Part shown: one piece after another, positions 33,150-48,100 of the stretch
Layout: the number at the start of each line of letters is the position of its first letter
Numbering within the stretch: the first letter of the stretch is position 1
Origin: JAVDCA01 sp035293985
Lineage (GTDB): Bacteria > Pseudomonadota > Alphaproteobacteria > Rhizobiales > Xanthobacteraceae
Direction of reading: 5' to 3'
Length of the DNA: 64,000 bases
Assembly (NCBI GenBank): GCA_035293985.1
Contig: DATGLS010000048.1
Coordinates: forward strand, 434,001-498,000
The notes under the pieces: model-generated
What the model was told of the DNA's origin: nothing
The model's input: the letters and a program-made list of their open reading frames with translations, nothing else
Database searches by the model: none
Position numbers and translations under genes: made by a program

Positions 33150-36100
33150 ATGGATCGTTCGATCATTGTGGCGCAGGCAGGCGGGCCCCAGGTCCCAAAT
33201 ACGGGGCCGAATACCACTCCGCCGAAAGTCATCACGGTCAACAAGCCGCAAGGCGACCAGTCGATCACGGTTCACGTCGACGGATCGACCAAGCTCGACT
33301 TGAGCGCGATCGCCAACGAGAACATCACGCTGGTGCACGTCGGCGACCGGCTGATCATCATCTTCGACAACCACGCGCAGGTGACGATCGAGCCGTTCTA
33401 TGGCGACAACGGCCAGCCGCTGCCGGATCTCACGATCGACCTGGGGCCCAATCACGACGTGACGGCCGCGCAGTTCGCGAGCGAGTTCCTGATCACCACT
33501 GATCAGTCGGTGCTGCCGGCTTCGGGCGGCCCCAACTCGGTCTCCTCCGGCGCCAACTTCGTCTCCTTCACCATCGATTCGTTCTCGACGCCGACGCCGC
33601 TGCCGCTGCTCGCACCCGAGGACAACAACGGCACGACCGGCGGCGCCGCCAACGGGCAGGCGGGGCAGCAGATCGTGCCGATGTCGCTCGACAACGCGCT
33701 CGTCAGCGGCTCCGTGTCGGAGGGCGGGCTCGTCACCGACACCATCGGCACTACCGGCAACAGCCCGGGAGCCGCGACCGTTGCGACGGGTGTGCCGGGG
33801 TCGCTTCTCGCGCTCGTGAATTTCGGCACCGGCGGGCCGGCAAGCGCGCCGTTCCAGTTCGTCTCGCAAGCGGCGGCGAGCACCTGGCTGGCGCATCTCG
33901 GACTGGACTCGCACGGCTCTCTGATCGACACCGCGACCATCAACGGCAATACGCTCATCGCCAGCACCGACCCGAGCGAAGGCACGCCGCACAACGTCTT
34001 TTCGCTCACCATCAACGCGAACGGGTCATGGACATTCACCCTGCTCGCGCCCCTCGACGACGGGCCCAACCAGGCCGAGACCTCGGCGACCATCGATCTC
34101 TCCGGCCTCATCCAGGCGGTCGACGCATCCGGCGGGACGATCACGCTGTCGGGCGACTTCAAGATCACGGTCGTCGATGACAACCCGGTGCTGACCAGCG
34201 CGACCGTTACGTCCGGCAGCGTCGAGGAAGGCGCGCTGTTTCATGCAGCGGACGGCGCGTTCGGCGATCTCTACGGCGACGGCAACGCGCATTTCCAGGA
34301 CGGCAGCACCGCGACGATCTCCGGCACGCTCGCCGGGCTGGTGAGCTTCGGGGCCGACGGGCCGGCAAGCGCCTCCGGCGAGGAGCCGGCGAGCCTCGTC
34401 AACCGAGAGGGCAAGCAGGTCGGCTTCCTCGTCCCGGACGGGTTCCAGTTCGCCGTGACCACTGGGGCGCACGACTTCGGCGTCACATCGCACGGCCAGG
34501 AGGTCAACTACATCGAGGTGACCGGCAGCGGTGGTCCATTCGAGGAGCTCACGGCGTGGACCAATGGCGGCCCGAGCAATGGCGGCCACGAGGCCTTCAC
34601 GCTCTTCCTCGAGGGAAGCGGCTTCTACCAGTTCACGCTGATCAACCCGCTCGACAACGGCCCGAACCAGAGCGAAAGCGCGGCGACGCTCGATCTGTCG
34701 ACCCTGATCAAGGCTGTCGACTTCGACGGCAGCACCGTCCCGCTGTCGGGCGACTTCAAGATCGCGGTCGTCGACGATAATCCCGTGCTGACCAGCGCAA
34801 CCGACATTTCCGGGACTGTGCAGGAAGGCGCGCTCGCCTCCGGCTCGCCGGGCGACCTGTTCGGGGCCGGCAACGAGCAGGGCCAGTCCGGCTTGGCGAC
34901 GGTCGCGAGCGGCTCGATCGCCAATCTGGTGAGCTTCGGCGCGGATGGGCCGGCCGCGGCCAAGGGCGGCGCGGTCGACGGCTTCACGTTCTCGGTCGCG
35001 GGCAGCGCATCGCACGACTTCGGCGTGACCTCGCATGGCCAGGAGGTCGACTTCGTCACGGTCACCAGCAGCGGCACGTCGCAGACGCTGACCGCTTACA
35101 CCAATGGCGGCCCGGGCGAGGAGAACGACAGCCACGAGGTCTTCACCCTCGTCCTCAACGGCGACGGCACGTATACGTTCACGCTGATCAGCCCCATCGA
35201 CAACGGACCGAACCAAGGCGAAAGCGCGGCGACGCTTGATCTGTCGACGCTGATCCAGGCGACCGACTTCGACGGCAGCACCGTCCCGCTCTCGGGCGAC
35301 TTCCAGATCACGGTCGTCGACGATAGTCCGGTGCTCACCAGCGCAAGCGACACGTCGGGCACCGTGCAGGAAGGCGCGCTCGCCTCGGGCTCGCCGGGCG
35401 ACCTGTATGGCGCCGGCAACGAGCAAGGACAGTCCGGCTTCGTGACGGTCGCGACCGGCTCGCTCGCCAATCTGGTGAGCTTCGGCGCCGATGGGCCGGC
35501 CGAGCCCAAGGGCGGCGCCGTCGACGGCTTCACGTTCTCGGTCGCGGGCAGCGCCTCGCATGACTTCGGGGTGACCTCGCATGGCCAGGAGGTCGACTTC
35601 GTCACGGTCACCAGCAGCGGCACGTCGGAGACGTTGACCGCCTACACCAATGGCGGCCCGGGCGAGGAAAACAACAGCCACGAGGTCTTCACCCTCGTCC
35701 TCAACGGCGACGGCAGCTACACGTTCACCCTGATCAACCCGCTCGACAACGGGCCGAACCAGAACGAGACCTCGACGACGATCGACCTCTCGACGCTGAT
35801 CCACGCGACCGACTTCGACGGCAGCAGCGTCCCGCTGTCGGGCGACTTTCAGATCACGGTCGTCGACGACGGTCCGGTGCTGACCAGCGCGAGCAACATC
35901 TCGGAGAGCGTGCAGGAAGGCGCGCTCGCCTCCGGCGACTCTGGCGACCTGTTCGGGGCCGGCAACCAGCAGGGACAGTCCGGCTTCGTGACGGTCGCGA
36001 CCGGCTCGCTCGCCAATCTGGTGAGCTTCGGCGCCGATGGGCCGGCCGAGGCCAAGGGCGGTGCGGTCGACGGCTTCACGTTCTCGGTCGCGGGCAGCGC

Positions 36101-39100
36101 ATCGCACGACTTCGGCGTGACCTCGCATGGCCAGGAAGTCGACTTCGTCACGGTCACCAGTAGCGGCACGTCGCAGACGCTGACCGCCTACACCAACGGC
36201 GGCCCGGGCGAGGAGAACGACAGCCACGCGGTCTTCACCCTCGTCCTCAACGGCGACGGCACGTATACGTTCACACTGATCAACCCCATCGACGACGGGC
36301 CGAACCAAAGCGAGACGTCGACGACGCTCGATCTGTCGACGCTGATTCAGGCGACCGATTTCGACGGCAGCACCGTCCCGCTCTCGGGCGACTTCCAGAT
36401 CACGGTCACGGACGACGCCCCGATCGACGTCTCGGGCGCGGCCGGGTTCGCCGGCACCGTCAACGAGGGCGGGCTGCCGAACGGCAACGAGTCCTCCTCG
36501 CCGACCGTCTTCACCGCCACGACGGGTTCGCTCGATACCCTGGTGAGCTTCGGCGCCGACGGCAAGAACGGGACGCCGTTCCAGTTCGTCGCCAACGCCA
36601 GCACGGCGCTCGCGGCGCTGCAGATCCACTCGCACGACGTCCTGGTCGACACCGCGAGCGTCTCCGGCACGACACTGACCGCCTATGCGGGCGGCCTCAC
36701 CGGCACCGCGGCCTTCACGCTGACGCTCAACAGCAACGACTCGTGGACCTTCAGGCTGCTGGCGCCGATCGACCACAACGGATCGCAGACCTTCGACCTC
36801 TCGGATCTGGTGCAAGCCGTCGACTTCGACGGTAATGCGGTCGTGCTCGCCTCCGGCGACCTCCGCGTCACGATCACCGACGATGCCCCGGTCGATGCCG
36901 CGAGCGCGACCGGCCTTCTCGGCACCGTCAATGAAGGCGGCCTGACCAACGGCAACGAGCCCTTCTCGCCGACGGTCTACACCGGCACCACCGGCTCGCT
37001 CGACACGCTGGTGAGCTTCGGGGCCGACGGCAAGAACGCGACGCCGTTCCAGTTCGTCGCCGATGCCGGCACCGCCCTCACGGCGCTGCAGCTCCACTCG
37101 CACGGCGTTCTGGTCGACACCGCCAGCGTCTCCGGCACGACGCTGACCGCCTATGCGGGCGGCCTCAACGGCACCGCGGTCTTCACGCTGACGCTCAACA
37201 GCAACGATTCGTGGACGTTCAAGCTGCTGGCGCCGATCGATCACAACGGCGCGCAGACGGTCGACCTCTCGAGCCTCGTGCAAGCGGTCGACTACGACGG
37301 CAGCTCGGTCGGGCTCGCCTCCGGCGACATCAAGATCACGATCACCGACGATGCGCCGATCACGATTTCGGCGACGGCGCTCCTCGGCACCGTCAATGAG
37401 GGCGGTTTGCCGGGCGGCAATGAGCCCTCGTCGGCGACGACCTTCACGGGCACCAGCGGCTCGCTCGACAGCTTCGTCCATTTCGGCGCCGACGGGCAGA
37501 ACACCACGCCATTCCAGTTCGTCGCCGGCGCGAGCTCCGTGCTCGCCGACCTCGGCCTCGCGTCGCACGGCGTGCAGGTCGGCTACGCCGCGGTCACGGG
37601 CACCACGCTTGCGGCCTACACCGGCACGACGGCCGGCGGCACCGAGGTGTTCACGCTCACGCTGAACGCGAGCGGGTCGTGGACCTTCCACCTGCTCGCG
37701 CCGATCGACCACGACGGCGCCGAGACGATCGACCTCTCCCGCCTCGTCGAAGCCGTCGATTACGACGGCAGCGCCGTGACGCTCGCCTCCGGCGAGCTCG
37801 AGATCACGATCACGGACGACGCCCCGGTGCTGAGCGGTACCGTGAGCGGCGGCGTCGACGAAGGCGCGCTGGCCGCCGGCTGGCCGGGCGATGCCTATGG
37901 CGGCGGCAACGACCAGGGAACCAGCGCGTCCGCGGTCTACAGCGGCTCGATCTCCGGCACAGTATCGTTCGGCGCCGACGGCGCCGCCCTCGACGGGACT
38001 CGTGCGGCCGGATTCCAGCTTGCGGTCACGAACGGCGCGACTCACGACTTCGGCGTCAAGTCGCTCGGCCAGGAAGTCAACTACGTCACCCTATCGGCGC
38101 TCGGCAGCGGCGCCCATGGCGACACCCAGACGCTGGTGGGCTGGACCAATGGCGGCTTGGCGAACGGCGGCCACGAGGTGTTCGCGCTGACGCTGAACGG
38201 CGACGGCACCTACACGTTCACCCTGATCAATCCGATCGATCAGGGCAGCCAGGGCGACGACACCGCGACGCTCGACCTGTCGAGCCTCGTCAAAGCGGTG
38301 GACTATGACGGCAGCAGCGTCGCGCTCTCGGGCGACTTCAAGATCAACGTCACTGACGACGTTCCGGTGATCAGCGGTGCCGTGTCCGGCAGCGTCGACG
38401 AAGGCGGCCTCACCTCGGCGATCGATCCGTACGGCACCGGCAACGACAGCGGCGCGGCCATCACCTTCAGCGGCTCGCTCGGCATCGACTTCGGCGCCGA
38501 TGGCCCGGCGCCCGCCGCGGTCGCGGCCAGTTCCGGCACGCCGCAGACCATCACGTTCGACAATTTCAGTTCCGGCCAGTCGTTCACGTCCGGGAACATC
38601 ACGGTCACGACCGATCAGGGCCTGAACAACGTCAGCATTCAGCACAACACCAATGTCCAGGTCTTCGGCACGACGATCACGGTCACCGACACCGCCGGGC
38701 AATTCACGCTGAATCATGTCGATCTCGGCCTGTTCGGCATCGGCACGAGCGCGGCCGTCGATAACATCCTGGTCACCGGCTACAACGCCCAGAATCAGGT
38801 GATCGCGACCTATACGGTCGACCTCGGCGCGACGATTCCGCTCGGCGCACCATCATTCACGTTCAACACGACCGGCACGCCGTTCGCCGGCCTCGATGTC
38901 TCCAAGGTCACCTTCACGATTGCCGACCCGGCGCACTTCGCCGGCAGCGTCGTCCTCGACAACCTCGCGATCTCCACCGGCGCCACGGCCGGCACACCGG
39001 GCCCGGTTTACTTCAGCGACCAGGCGACCGCGGCGAACAACGTCACGGTCCACGACGCCAACGACAATCCGGTCGCCAACCTCACGTCGCACGGCGCGAC

Positions 39101-42100
39101 GGTCGAATACGCGCTCATCAATTCCGATACCCTCGTCGGCTATACGGGCGCGACCGTCCCGACCTCGATCAGCGCCGCGAACGTCGTGTTCTCCGTCACG
39201 CTGTCGACTTCCGGGAGCGGCAGCTACGATTTCGTGCTCGACAAGCCGCTCGACCAGGCGATCGCGGGCGAGGACAAGCTCAACTTCACCTTCAAGTACA
39301 CCGCGCAGGACTTCGACGGCGATACCGTCAGCGGCACCTTCACGGTGTCCGACACCGACGACATGCCGGTGCAGAACACGTCGGCGACGGCGGTCAACGG
39401 CGCGGTCGACGAAGGTGGTCTCACGTCGGCGACCGACACCTATGGCATCGGCAACGATCAGGGTTTTGCCACCTCCGCATCGGGTGCCTCGGGCTCGCTC
39501 GCGTCGCTCGTCAAGTTCGGCGCCGACGGCCCGGATGCAACCGCGTTCCATATAGTCGATGCGACCGCCGCCGGGGCCTGGCTCACCGGCCTCGGGCTCA
39601 CGTCGCACGGGCACGCGATCAATTCGGCGAGCGTCAGCGGCAACACGCTCACGGCGCTCGATGCGAACAGCGACAAGGTGTTCACGCTGACCGTCAACGG
39701 CGACGGGTCGTGGACGTTCAACCTGCTCGAGCCGATCGACCAGCCGAACGGCAACGGCGAGAACGCGCAGACCATCGACCTGTCCGGCCTCGTCCAGGCG
39801 ATCGACTACGACGGCGACGCGATCACGCTGCACGACCTCGGCGGCACGGTGACGACGCAGCTCTCGTTGCAGCCCGGGCACTATCCGGGCGACCTGACGA
39901 CGGGCGGCGTCACCCTCAACGGGCTGACCTTCGCGAGCGACACCGACCCGACGCACTATTCGAGCGCCGCCATCTCGGTCTCGGCGCAGGGCCTGGGCAT
40001 CGGCAGCGACCACATCTCCGACGGCCAGGGATTCATGATCTCGCGCGCCGGCACCGACGCGGTGAGCTTCGATCTCACCACGGACGGCGGCAAGAGCGTC
40101 ACCACCACGATCTACTGGGCGGCCTACACTGGCAACACCGAGAGCGATCACGGCTCGGCCACCGTCACCGTCACGTCGAGCGGCACGCTGGTCAACATCG
40201 ATCCGACCGGCACGTTCGATCACTTGGTGCTCGATTTCGCGATGGGCGCCAACGACCAGATCCGAGCCGACGACATCAGCTACACGGCGTCCGGCACCTC
40301 CGGCGTGTTCACCGTCACGGTGACCGACGACATCCCGGTGCTCACCGGCGCGGCCTTCGGCTTGGTGTTCGAAGCCGGCCTGACATCCGCCACCGATCCG
40401 TACGGCACCGGCAGCTATTCTTTCGCCCACACCGAGGCGAGCGGGACCCTCGGCATCGATTTCGGCGCCGACGGCCCGGCGGTCGCCAGGACCCCGGTCT
40501 ACTTCACGGACACGGCGACGGCGGCAAACAATGTCACGGTGACGGACGCGTATGGGCACGCCGTCGACCTGACGAGCCTCACGTCGCACGGGCAAGCCGT
40601 CAGCTTCGCGCTGCTCAGCCCGACCGAGCTCGTCGCCTATACGGGCGCGGCCCCCACCGCGTCCGACACCGTCTTCACGGTCAACCTGTCGACCGCGGCG
40701 CCGAACGGCACCTACGACTTCGTGCTCGACCAGCCGCTCGACGGCACCGGGGGCGCGCTGCACTTCACCTTCAGTTATACGGCACAGGACTTCGACGGCA
40801 GCACCGCGTCGGGGACCTTCACGGTCTGGGACATCGATGACGCGCCGACCCTCACCGGGGCCGGGGAGGCCGGGGCGACCGGCATCGTCGAGGAAGGGGC
40901 GCTTGCCTTCGCGTCGGCCGGCCCCGGCGATCTCTATGGCAGCGGCAACGAGCAGGGCGAGACCGGCTTCTCGACCGAGGTCAGCGGCTCGCTCTCCGGT
41001 TTGGTGATATTCGGCGCCGACGGCCCGGCCGAGACCGCCAGCGGCTCGGTCGATGGCTTCCAGTTCGTGGCGGCGAGCGGCACGCACGACTTCGGCGTCA
41101 GCTCGCACGGCGTCGAGGTCGGCTTCTACACCGTCTCGACCAGCGGCACGTCCGAAACCCTCACCGCCTATGCGGGAACCTCCGCAAGCGGGCCCGAGGC
41201 GTTCACGCTCGAGCTCAACGGCGACGGCACCTACACGTTCACGCTGGTCAACCCGATCGATGACGTCAGCGGCTCGGCGACGATCGATCTGTCGACCGTC
41301 ATCCAGGCCGTCGACTTCGACGGCAGCACGCAGGAGGTCAACTACAAGATCACGGTGGTCGACGACACCCCCGTGCTCACCGGCGCGGCCTTCGGCTTGG
41401 TGTTCGAAGAGGGCCTGACATCCGCCACCGATCCGTACGGCACCGGCAGCTATTCCTTCGCCCACACCGAGGCGAGCGGGACCCTCGGCATCGATTTCGG
41501 CGCCGACGGCCCGGCGGTCGCCGGGACGACGAGCGAGACGTTCGACGTCAGCAGCAGCTTGGCCGATAGGACTTTCAATTTTCACCAGGATGGCAATCTG
41601 GTTTTCCAGGGCCTTTTCGGTGCCGGTAGCAGCCCAAACGGTTCGTACATGGATGGATACATCGGCCAGGCCATTACGATAACGGACGCGGCCGGCAAAT
41701 TCGCGCTCACCAGCATCGATCTGAGCGAGGGCAGCCAATTCAACATATTCGGCGGCGGGAACAGCGTCGAGCTCGTCGGGCTCGATGCGTCGGGCCATGT
41801 TCTCGCCACCGACACGGTATCGGTGGGCAACGGCCTTCCCACCACCGTGTTCGATGCCGCGGGTACGCCGTTCGCCGGCTTGCAGCTTGCCGCGCTCGAA
41901 CTGCTGCCGAGCGACACGAACAGCTCCGTTCAATTCAACGACATCACGGTGGCGAGAACGTCCGCGCCGGTCTACTTCACGGACGCGGCGACGGCGGCAA
42001 ACAATGTCACGGTGACGGATGGGAAAGGGCACGCCGTCGACCTGACGAGCCTCACGTCGCACGGGCAAGCCGTCCACTTCGCGCTGCTCAGCCCGACCGA

Positions 42101-45100
42101 GCTCGTCGCCTATACGGGCGCAGCCCCCACCGCGTCCGACACCGTCTTCACGGTCAACCTGTCGACCGCGGCGCCGAACGGCAGCTATGACTTCGTGCTC
42201 GACCAGCCGCTCGACGAGCTTCCCGGCACCGGGGGCGAGCTGCACTTCACCTTCAGCTATACGGCGCAGGACTTCGACGGCAGCACCGCGTCGGGGACCT
42301 TCACGGTCCGCGACATCGACGACGCGCCGGTGCTGGTCGCGCAGACGCCCGTCGCGATCGTTGACGGCAATTTCGTCGGCGGCCCGAACGACTTCAAGCT
42401 CCCGGGCCCGTGGAGCGCGCCGCTCGGCGCGACCGACAACAAGGGCTTCATCGAGGGCTGGACCTACGCGACCTCGCCGGTCGGCGGCGCCACCCCCGGC
42501 AATGTCGAGCTCGAGCGCGTCGACAGCGGCTATGCGGGCGCGACCTCGTCGAACGGCGCCCCGATGGTCGACCTCGAGGCGAGCCCGGGCAACATCGAGA
42601 TCACCCAGGCGATCGCCGGCCTCGCGGCAGGCGAGCATATCCAGATCAATTTCGAGATGGGCGCGGCCGATTTCGGCAATGCCAAGCTCGCGGTACTGTG
42701 GGACGGCCAGCAGATCGCCACCTACAACCCGCAGACCGGGCCGACCCAGCTCGAATCCGTGGTCGTCACCGCGACCGGCAACAACGACGCGATCACGTTC
42801 GAGGAGATCGGCCAGTCCGGCGACAACACCGGCACCTACATTACCAATATGTCGGGCCAGCAGGTCGCCGGCGTCGTCTACGAAGGCGGCCTCGACGTCC
42901 CGCAGCAGTCGATCCCGCCGTCGACCGTCATCGCACCGATCGTCGGCAACGACCAGGGCGCGCCGGTCACCGCCTCCGGCACCCTCGCGGGCCTGGTCGC
43001 GTTCGGCGCCGACGGCCCGGCCGCCGGCGGCGGCTTCCAGCTCGTCGCGCAAAACAATACCCAGGCCTCCGCCGAGGTCGCGAGCCTCAAGCTGAGCTCG
43101 CTCGGCTCGGCGGTCGACCACGCGACCATCGCGGGCAACGCCATCACGGCGATCACGGCCGACGGCCACGACGTGTTCAGCCTCACGGTCAACGGCAACG
43201 GCAGCTGGACCTTCACGCTGCTCGCTCCGCTGGTCGACGCGCACAGCGGTCAGGACGCGATCGACCTCGACCTGTCGTCGTTCGTCCAGGCGGTCGATTA
43301 CGACGGCGACGCCGTCGCACTCTCGGGCGACTTCCGCATCGCGGTGATCGACGACGTGCCGGTCCTCACCGGCGCGACCGATACGTCGGGCCTCGTTCAG
43401 GACGGCGCGCTTCCCGGCGGCAACGAGCAGGGCCACCCGGGCTTCTCGATCGCGCACGCCGGCTCGATTGCAGGCCTGGCGAGCTTCGGCGCCGACGGCG
43501 CCGCGCTCAGCGGCGGCGGCGCGAACGGCTTCCAGTTCGTGGCGGCGAGCGGGACGCACCACTTTGGTGTCACCTCGCACGGCGTCGAGGTCGACTTCTA
43601 TACGGTCGCGACCAGCGGCGCCTCGCAGACGCTCACCGCCTATGCGGGCACCTCGGCGAGCGCGCCGGAAGCCTTCACGCTCCAGCTCAACGGCGACGGC
43701 ACCTACACGTTCACCCTGCTCAATCCGATCGACGCGGCCGGCCCGGGGGCGACCTCGGCCAGTGTGGACCTTTCGACCCTCGTCAAGGCGGTCGACGGCG
43801 ACGGGGACAGCATCGTCCTCGCCTCGGGCGACTTCACGATCTCGGTGGCCGCCGACGCGCCGGAGCTGACCGGCACGACCGACACGTCGGGCAGCGTCGC
43901 CGAGGGGGCCCTCACCTTCTCGTCGACGGTCGGCGATCTCCACGGCAGCGGCAACGAGGTCGGCCATGCCTCCTTGTCGGCCACCGCCACCGGCTCGCTC
44001 GCAAGTCTCGTGAGCTTCGGCGCCGACGGGCCGGCGTTCAGCGGCACCGCCAAGGACGGCTTCCAGTTCGTCGCGGCGAGCGGCACGCACGATTTCGGCG
44101 TTTCCTCGCACGGCGTCGAGGTCGACTTCTTCACGGTCGCGAGCAGCGGCGCCGCGCAGACGCTCACCGCCTATGCGGGCACGTCGGCGAACGCGCCGGA
44201 GGTGTTCACGCTCGAGCTCAACGGCGACGGCACCTACACGTTCACGCTGCTCAACCCGCTCGACAATGGGCCGGACCAGTTCCCGGGCACACCGCCGCTC
44301 GATCTCTCCACCCTGATCAAGGCGGTCGACTTCGACGGCAACAGCGTCACGCTCGCGCCGGGCGACTTCACGATCGCCGTGGCGGACGACGCGGCGGCCG
44401 TCACCGGCGCGACCTCGGGCAGCGTCGACGAAGCCGGATTGACCGCGGCCACGGACCCGTACGGGGTCGGCAACGACCCGGGCGCCGCGACCGCCTTCAG
44501 CGGCTCGCTCGGCATCCAGTTCGGCGCCGACGGCCCGGCGGCGACCATCGCCAATGTCGCGAGCCCCGTCTACTTCACGATCCCATTCGCGACGGCCACG
44601 ATCATCGAGAACGGCGTCCAGCTCCCGACGACGCTGACCTCGCACGGCGAGTTCGTCAGCTTCGTGCTGCTCAACGCCGAAACGTTGGTCGGCTACACCG
44701 GCAGCACGGTGCCGACGTCGGCCGGCGATGCGAGCGTAGTGTTCTCGGTTACTCTCTCGGTCTCGGCCTCCGCGCCGAACGGCAGCTACGACTTCGTCCT
44801 CGACAAGCCGCTCGACCAGCAGCTCACCACCGGCCCTCTCAGCCTGACGTTCAGCTATGGCGCGACGGACTTCGACGGCAACCCGGTGACGGGCACGTTC
44901 ACGGTGACCGATAGCCGCGACGCGGTGGAGCTCACCAGCGCGACCGACGCGTCAGGCACCGTCGAGGAAAGCGCGCTCGCGTTCTCGTCGGGCGGTCCCA
45001 ATGCCCCGGCTGGCGATCTTTACGGCAGCGGCACCGAGCACGGCCAGCCCGGCTTCACGACCGTGCACAGCGGCTCGATCGCCGACCTCGTGAGCTTCGG

Positions 45101-48100
45101 CGCCGGCGGGCCGAGCGCCGGCGGCGGGATCACGCAGGGCTTCCACTTCGTCACTGGGGGCGGCAGCTACGACTTCGGCGTCACATCGCACGGCAGCCAG
45201 GTCGACTTCTACACCGTGTCGAGCAGCGGCCCGGCGCAGACACTCACCGCCTTCAGCGACGGGTTGGGGACCGAGGTCTTCACCCTGACGCTCAACGGCG
45301 ACGGCACCTACACGTTCACGCTCCTCAATCCGATCGACAACGGGCCGAACCAAAAGGCGACGTCGGCGACCATCGATCTCTCGGGCCTGATCGCGGCGAC
45401 CGATTTCGACGGCCACACCGTCACGCTCGCGTCCGGCACCTTCGCGATCACGGTGGACGACGACGCGCCGGTTCTCACCGGGGCCACCGACACCTCGGGC
45501 ACGGTCGCGGAAAGCGCGCTGGGCAGCGCCGCCATGTTCCCCGGAACCGACGACTTCGGCAGCGGCACCGAGGCGGGCCAGCCCGGCTTCACGACCGTCC
45601 ACAGCGGCTCACTCGCCGGCCTGGTGAGCGTCGGCGCCGACGGCGGCGGATTCGAGTTCACGTCGGGGTTTACGGCATCCGGCCACCACGACTTCGGCAT
45701 CACGTCGCACGGCGCCGAGGTGGCTTCGTTCACGGTCACCGACCTCGGTGGATTGCAGACCCTTACCGCCTTCACGGGCGCCTCGGCGACTGGAGTCGCG
45801 GTGTTCACGCTGACGCTTTTGGGCGACGGCGCCTACACGTTCACGCTCCTCGATCCGATCGACAACGGGCCCAACCAGACCGAGACCTCGGCGATCATCG
45901 ATTTCTCGAGCCTGATCCAGGCGGTCGACTTCGACGGCAACAGCGTCGCGCTCGCGTCCGGCGACTTCAAGATCACGATCATGGACGACGCGCCGGTGCT
46001 GGTCGCTGGTGCGAGCGCTTTCGGGACCGTCGACGAGTCGGGCCTTGCGGGCGGCGACTTTCGATCGTCGTTCGCCAGCGGCACGCTCGGTCAACTCGTG
46101 AGCTTCGGCGCGGATGGCCCGGGCGCCACGCCATTCCGCTTCGTGGCTGATCCCAGCACGGTCATCACCAACCTCGGCCTCGAGTCGCACGACGCGCCGG
46201 TGAATTTCGCGACGGTCACGTCGAACGGGCTCACCACGGTGCTCGCCGCCTATACGGACGGATCGGCGAGCGGCCACGAGGTGTTTACGCTCACGCTCGG
46301 CAACGACGGGTCGTGGACCTTCCAGCTGATGGCGCCGCTCGACAACAACGGCGGCAGCTCGATCGACCTCTCCGGCCTCTTGCAGGCGATCGATCACGAC
46401 GGCAGCACGGTTGCACTCGCCTCCGGCGACCTCACGATCACGATCGTCGACGACGCCCCCCATGTCGTCCCCGGGGCCGCCGTCGTCGCCGGCTCGGTAG
46501 CCGAGGGCGGCCTCACCTTCTCGTCGACGATCGGCGACCTCTACGGCAGCGGCAACGAGGTCGGCCAGGCCGCCTTCTCGTCGGTGGCCTCCGGCTCGCT
46601 GTCGGGCCTGATCAGCTTCGGCGCCGACGGCGCGGCATTGAGCGGCGGCGCCAAGGACGGGTTCCAGTTCGTCGCCGCAAGCGGCACGCACGACTTCGGC
46701 GTCGCGTCGCACGGCGTCGAGGTCGACTTCTTCACGGTGGCGAGCAGCGGTACCTCGGAGACGCTCACCGCCTATGCGGGCACGTCGGCCAACGCGCCGG
46801 AAGTGTTCACGCTCCAGCTCAACGGCGACGGGACCTACACCTTCACCCTGCTCAACCCTCTCGACGATGGGCCGAACCAGCTCCTGGGCACGCCGCCGCT
46901 CGATCTGTCGAGTCTCGTCAAGGCGGTCGACTTCGACGGCAGCAGCTTCACGCTCGCATCGGGCGACTTCACGATCACGGTGACCAACGACGCTCCGATC
47001 GTCACCAGCGTGGCTTCAGGCAGCGTCGACGAATCCGGATTGACCGCCGCGACCGACCCGTATGGCGTCGGCACCGATCCGGGCGCCCGGACCGCCTTCA
47101 GCGGCTCGCTCGGCATCCACTTCGGCGCCGACGGCCCCGTGGCGGCCGTCGCCAACGGCCCCAGCCCGATATACTTCACGAGTCTGCCCACGGCCACGGG
47201 GCTGACCTCGCACGGAGAGTCCGTCAGCTTCGTGCAGCTCAATGCGGAAACGCTCGTGGCCTATACGGGCAATACCGCGCCGACCTCGATCGGCGACGCG
47301 AGCGTCGTATTCTCGGTCACGCTTTCGCTCTCCGCCTCCGCGCCGAACGGCAGCTACGATTTCATCCTCGACAAGCCGATCGACCAGGCCGGCAGCGGCC
47401 CCATCAGCCTGACGTTCAGCTACGGCGCGCAGGATTTCGACGGCAATACGGTCGACGGTACGTTCACGGTGGCCGACACCAGCGACGCCGTGGCGCTCAC
47501 CAGCGCGACCGACACGTCGGGCACCGTTCAGGAAAGCGCGCTCGCGTTCTCGTCGGGCGGCCCCACCGATCCGGCCGGCGACCTCTACGGCAGCGGCACC
47601 GAGCACGGCCAGCCCGGCTTCACGGCCGTGCACAGCGGCTCGATCGCCGATCTGGTGAGCTTCGGCGCCTCCGGGCCGATGTTGTCCGGCGGGATCGCGG
47701 ATGGCTTCCGGTTCGCGGCGGCGGGTAGCGGCTTTCACGACTTCGGGGTCATGTCGCATGGCGTCGAGGTGAGCACCTTCTCGATCACCTCCAGCGGCAC
47801 CTCGCAGACGCTCACCGCCTTCGGCGGCTCCGCGCCGAACGGGCCGGAAGCGGTCTTCACGCTGACGCTCAACGACGACGGCACCTACACGTTCACGCTT
47901 CTCAATCCGATCGACAATGGGTCGAATCAGAACGAGACGTCAGCGATCATCGATCTCTCCAGCCTGATCCAGGCGACCGACTTCGACGGCCATATCGTCA
48001 CGCTCGCATCGGGCACCTTCGAGATCACCGTGAATGACGACGCGCCGGTTCTCACCGGGTTCACCGACACCGCCGGCACCGTTCAGGAAGGCGCGCTCAC

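Noticed and set aside
33441..33530. LapG-type retention/cleavage site in the adhesin prefix (VTAAQF region)
   Set aside because: The sequence lacks the usual TAAG or PAAG context, so I do not claim proteolytic release.
34026..38045. 1,339-residue minus-strand frame
   Set aside because: Its internal repeats simply mirror the sense repeats; composition is that of a shadow frame.
38853..44645. Long antisense frames within the giant gene (for example 1,930 and, at 51798-56093, 1,431 residues)
   Set aside because: They are arginine/valine/aspartate-rich mirror frames of a GC3-biased repeat gene, with no family motif and no ribosome sites.
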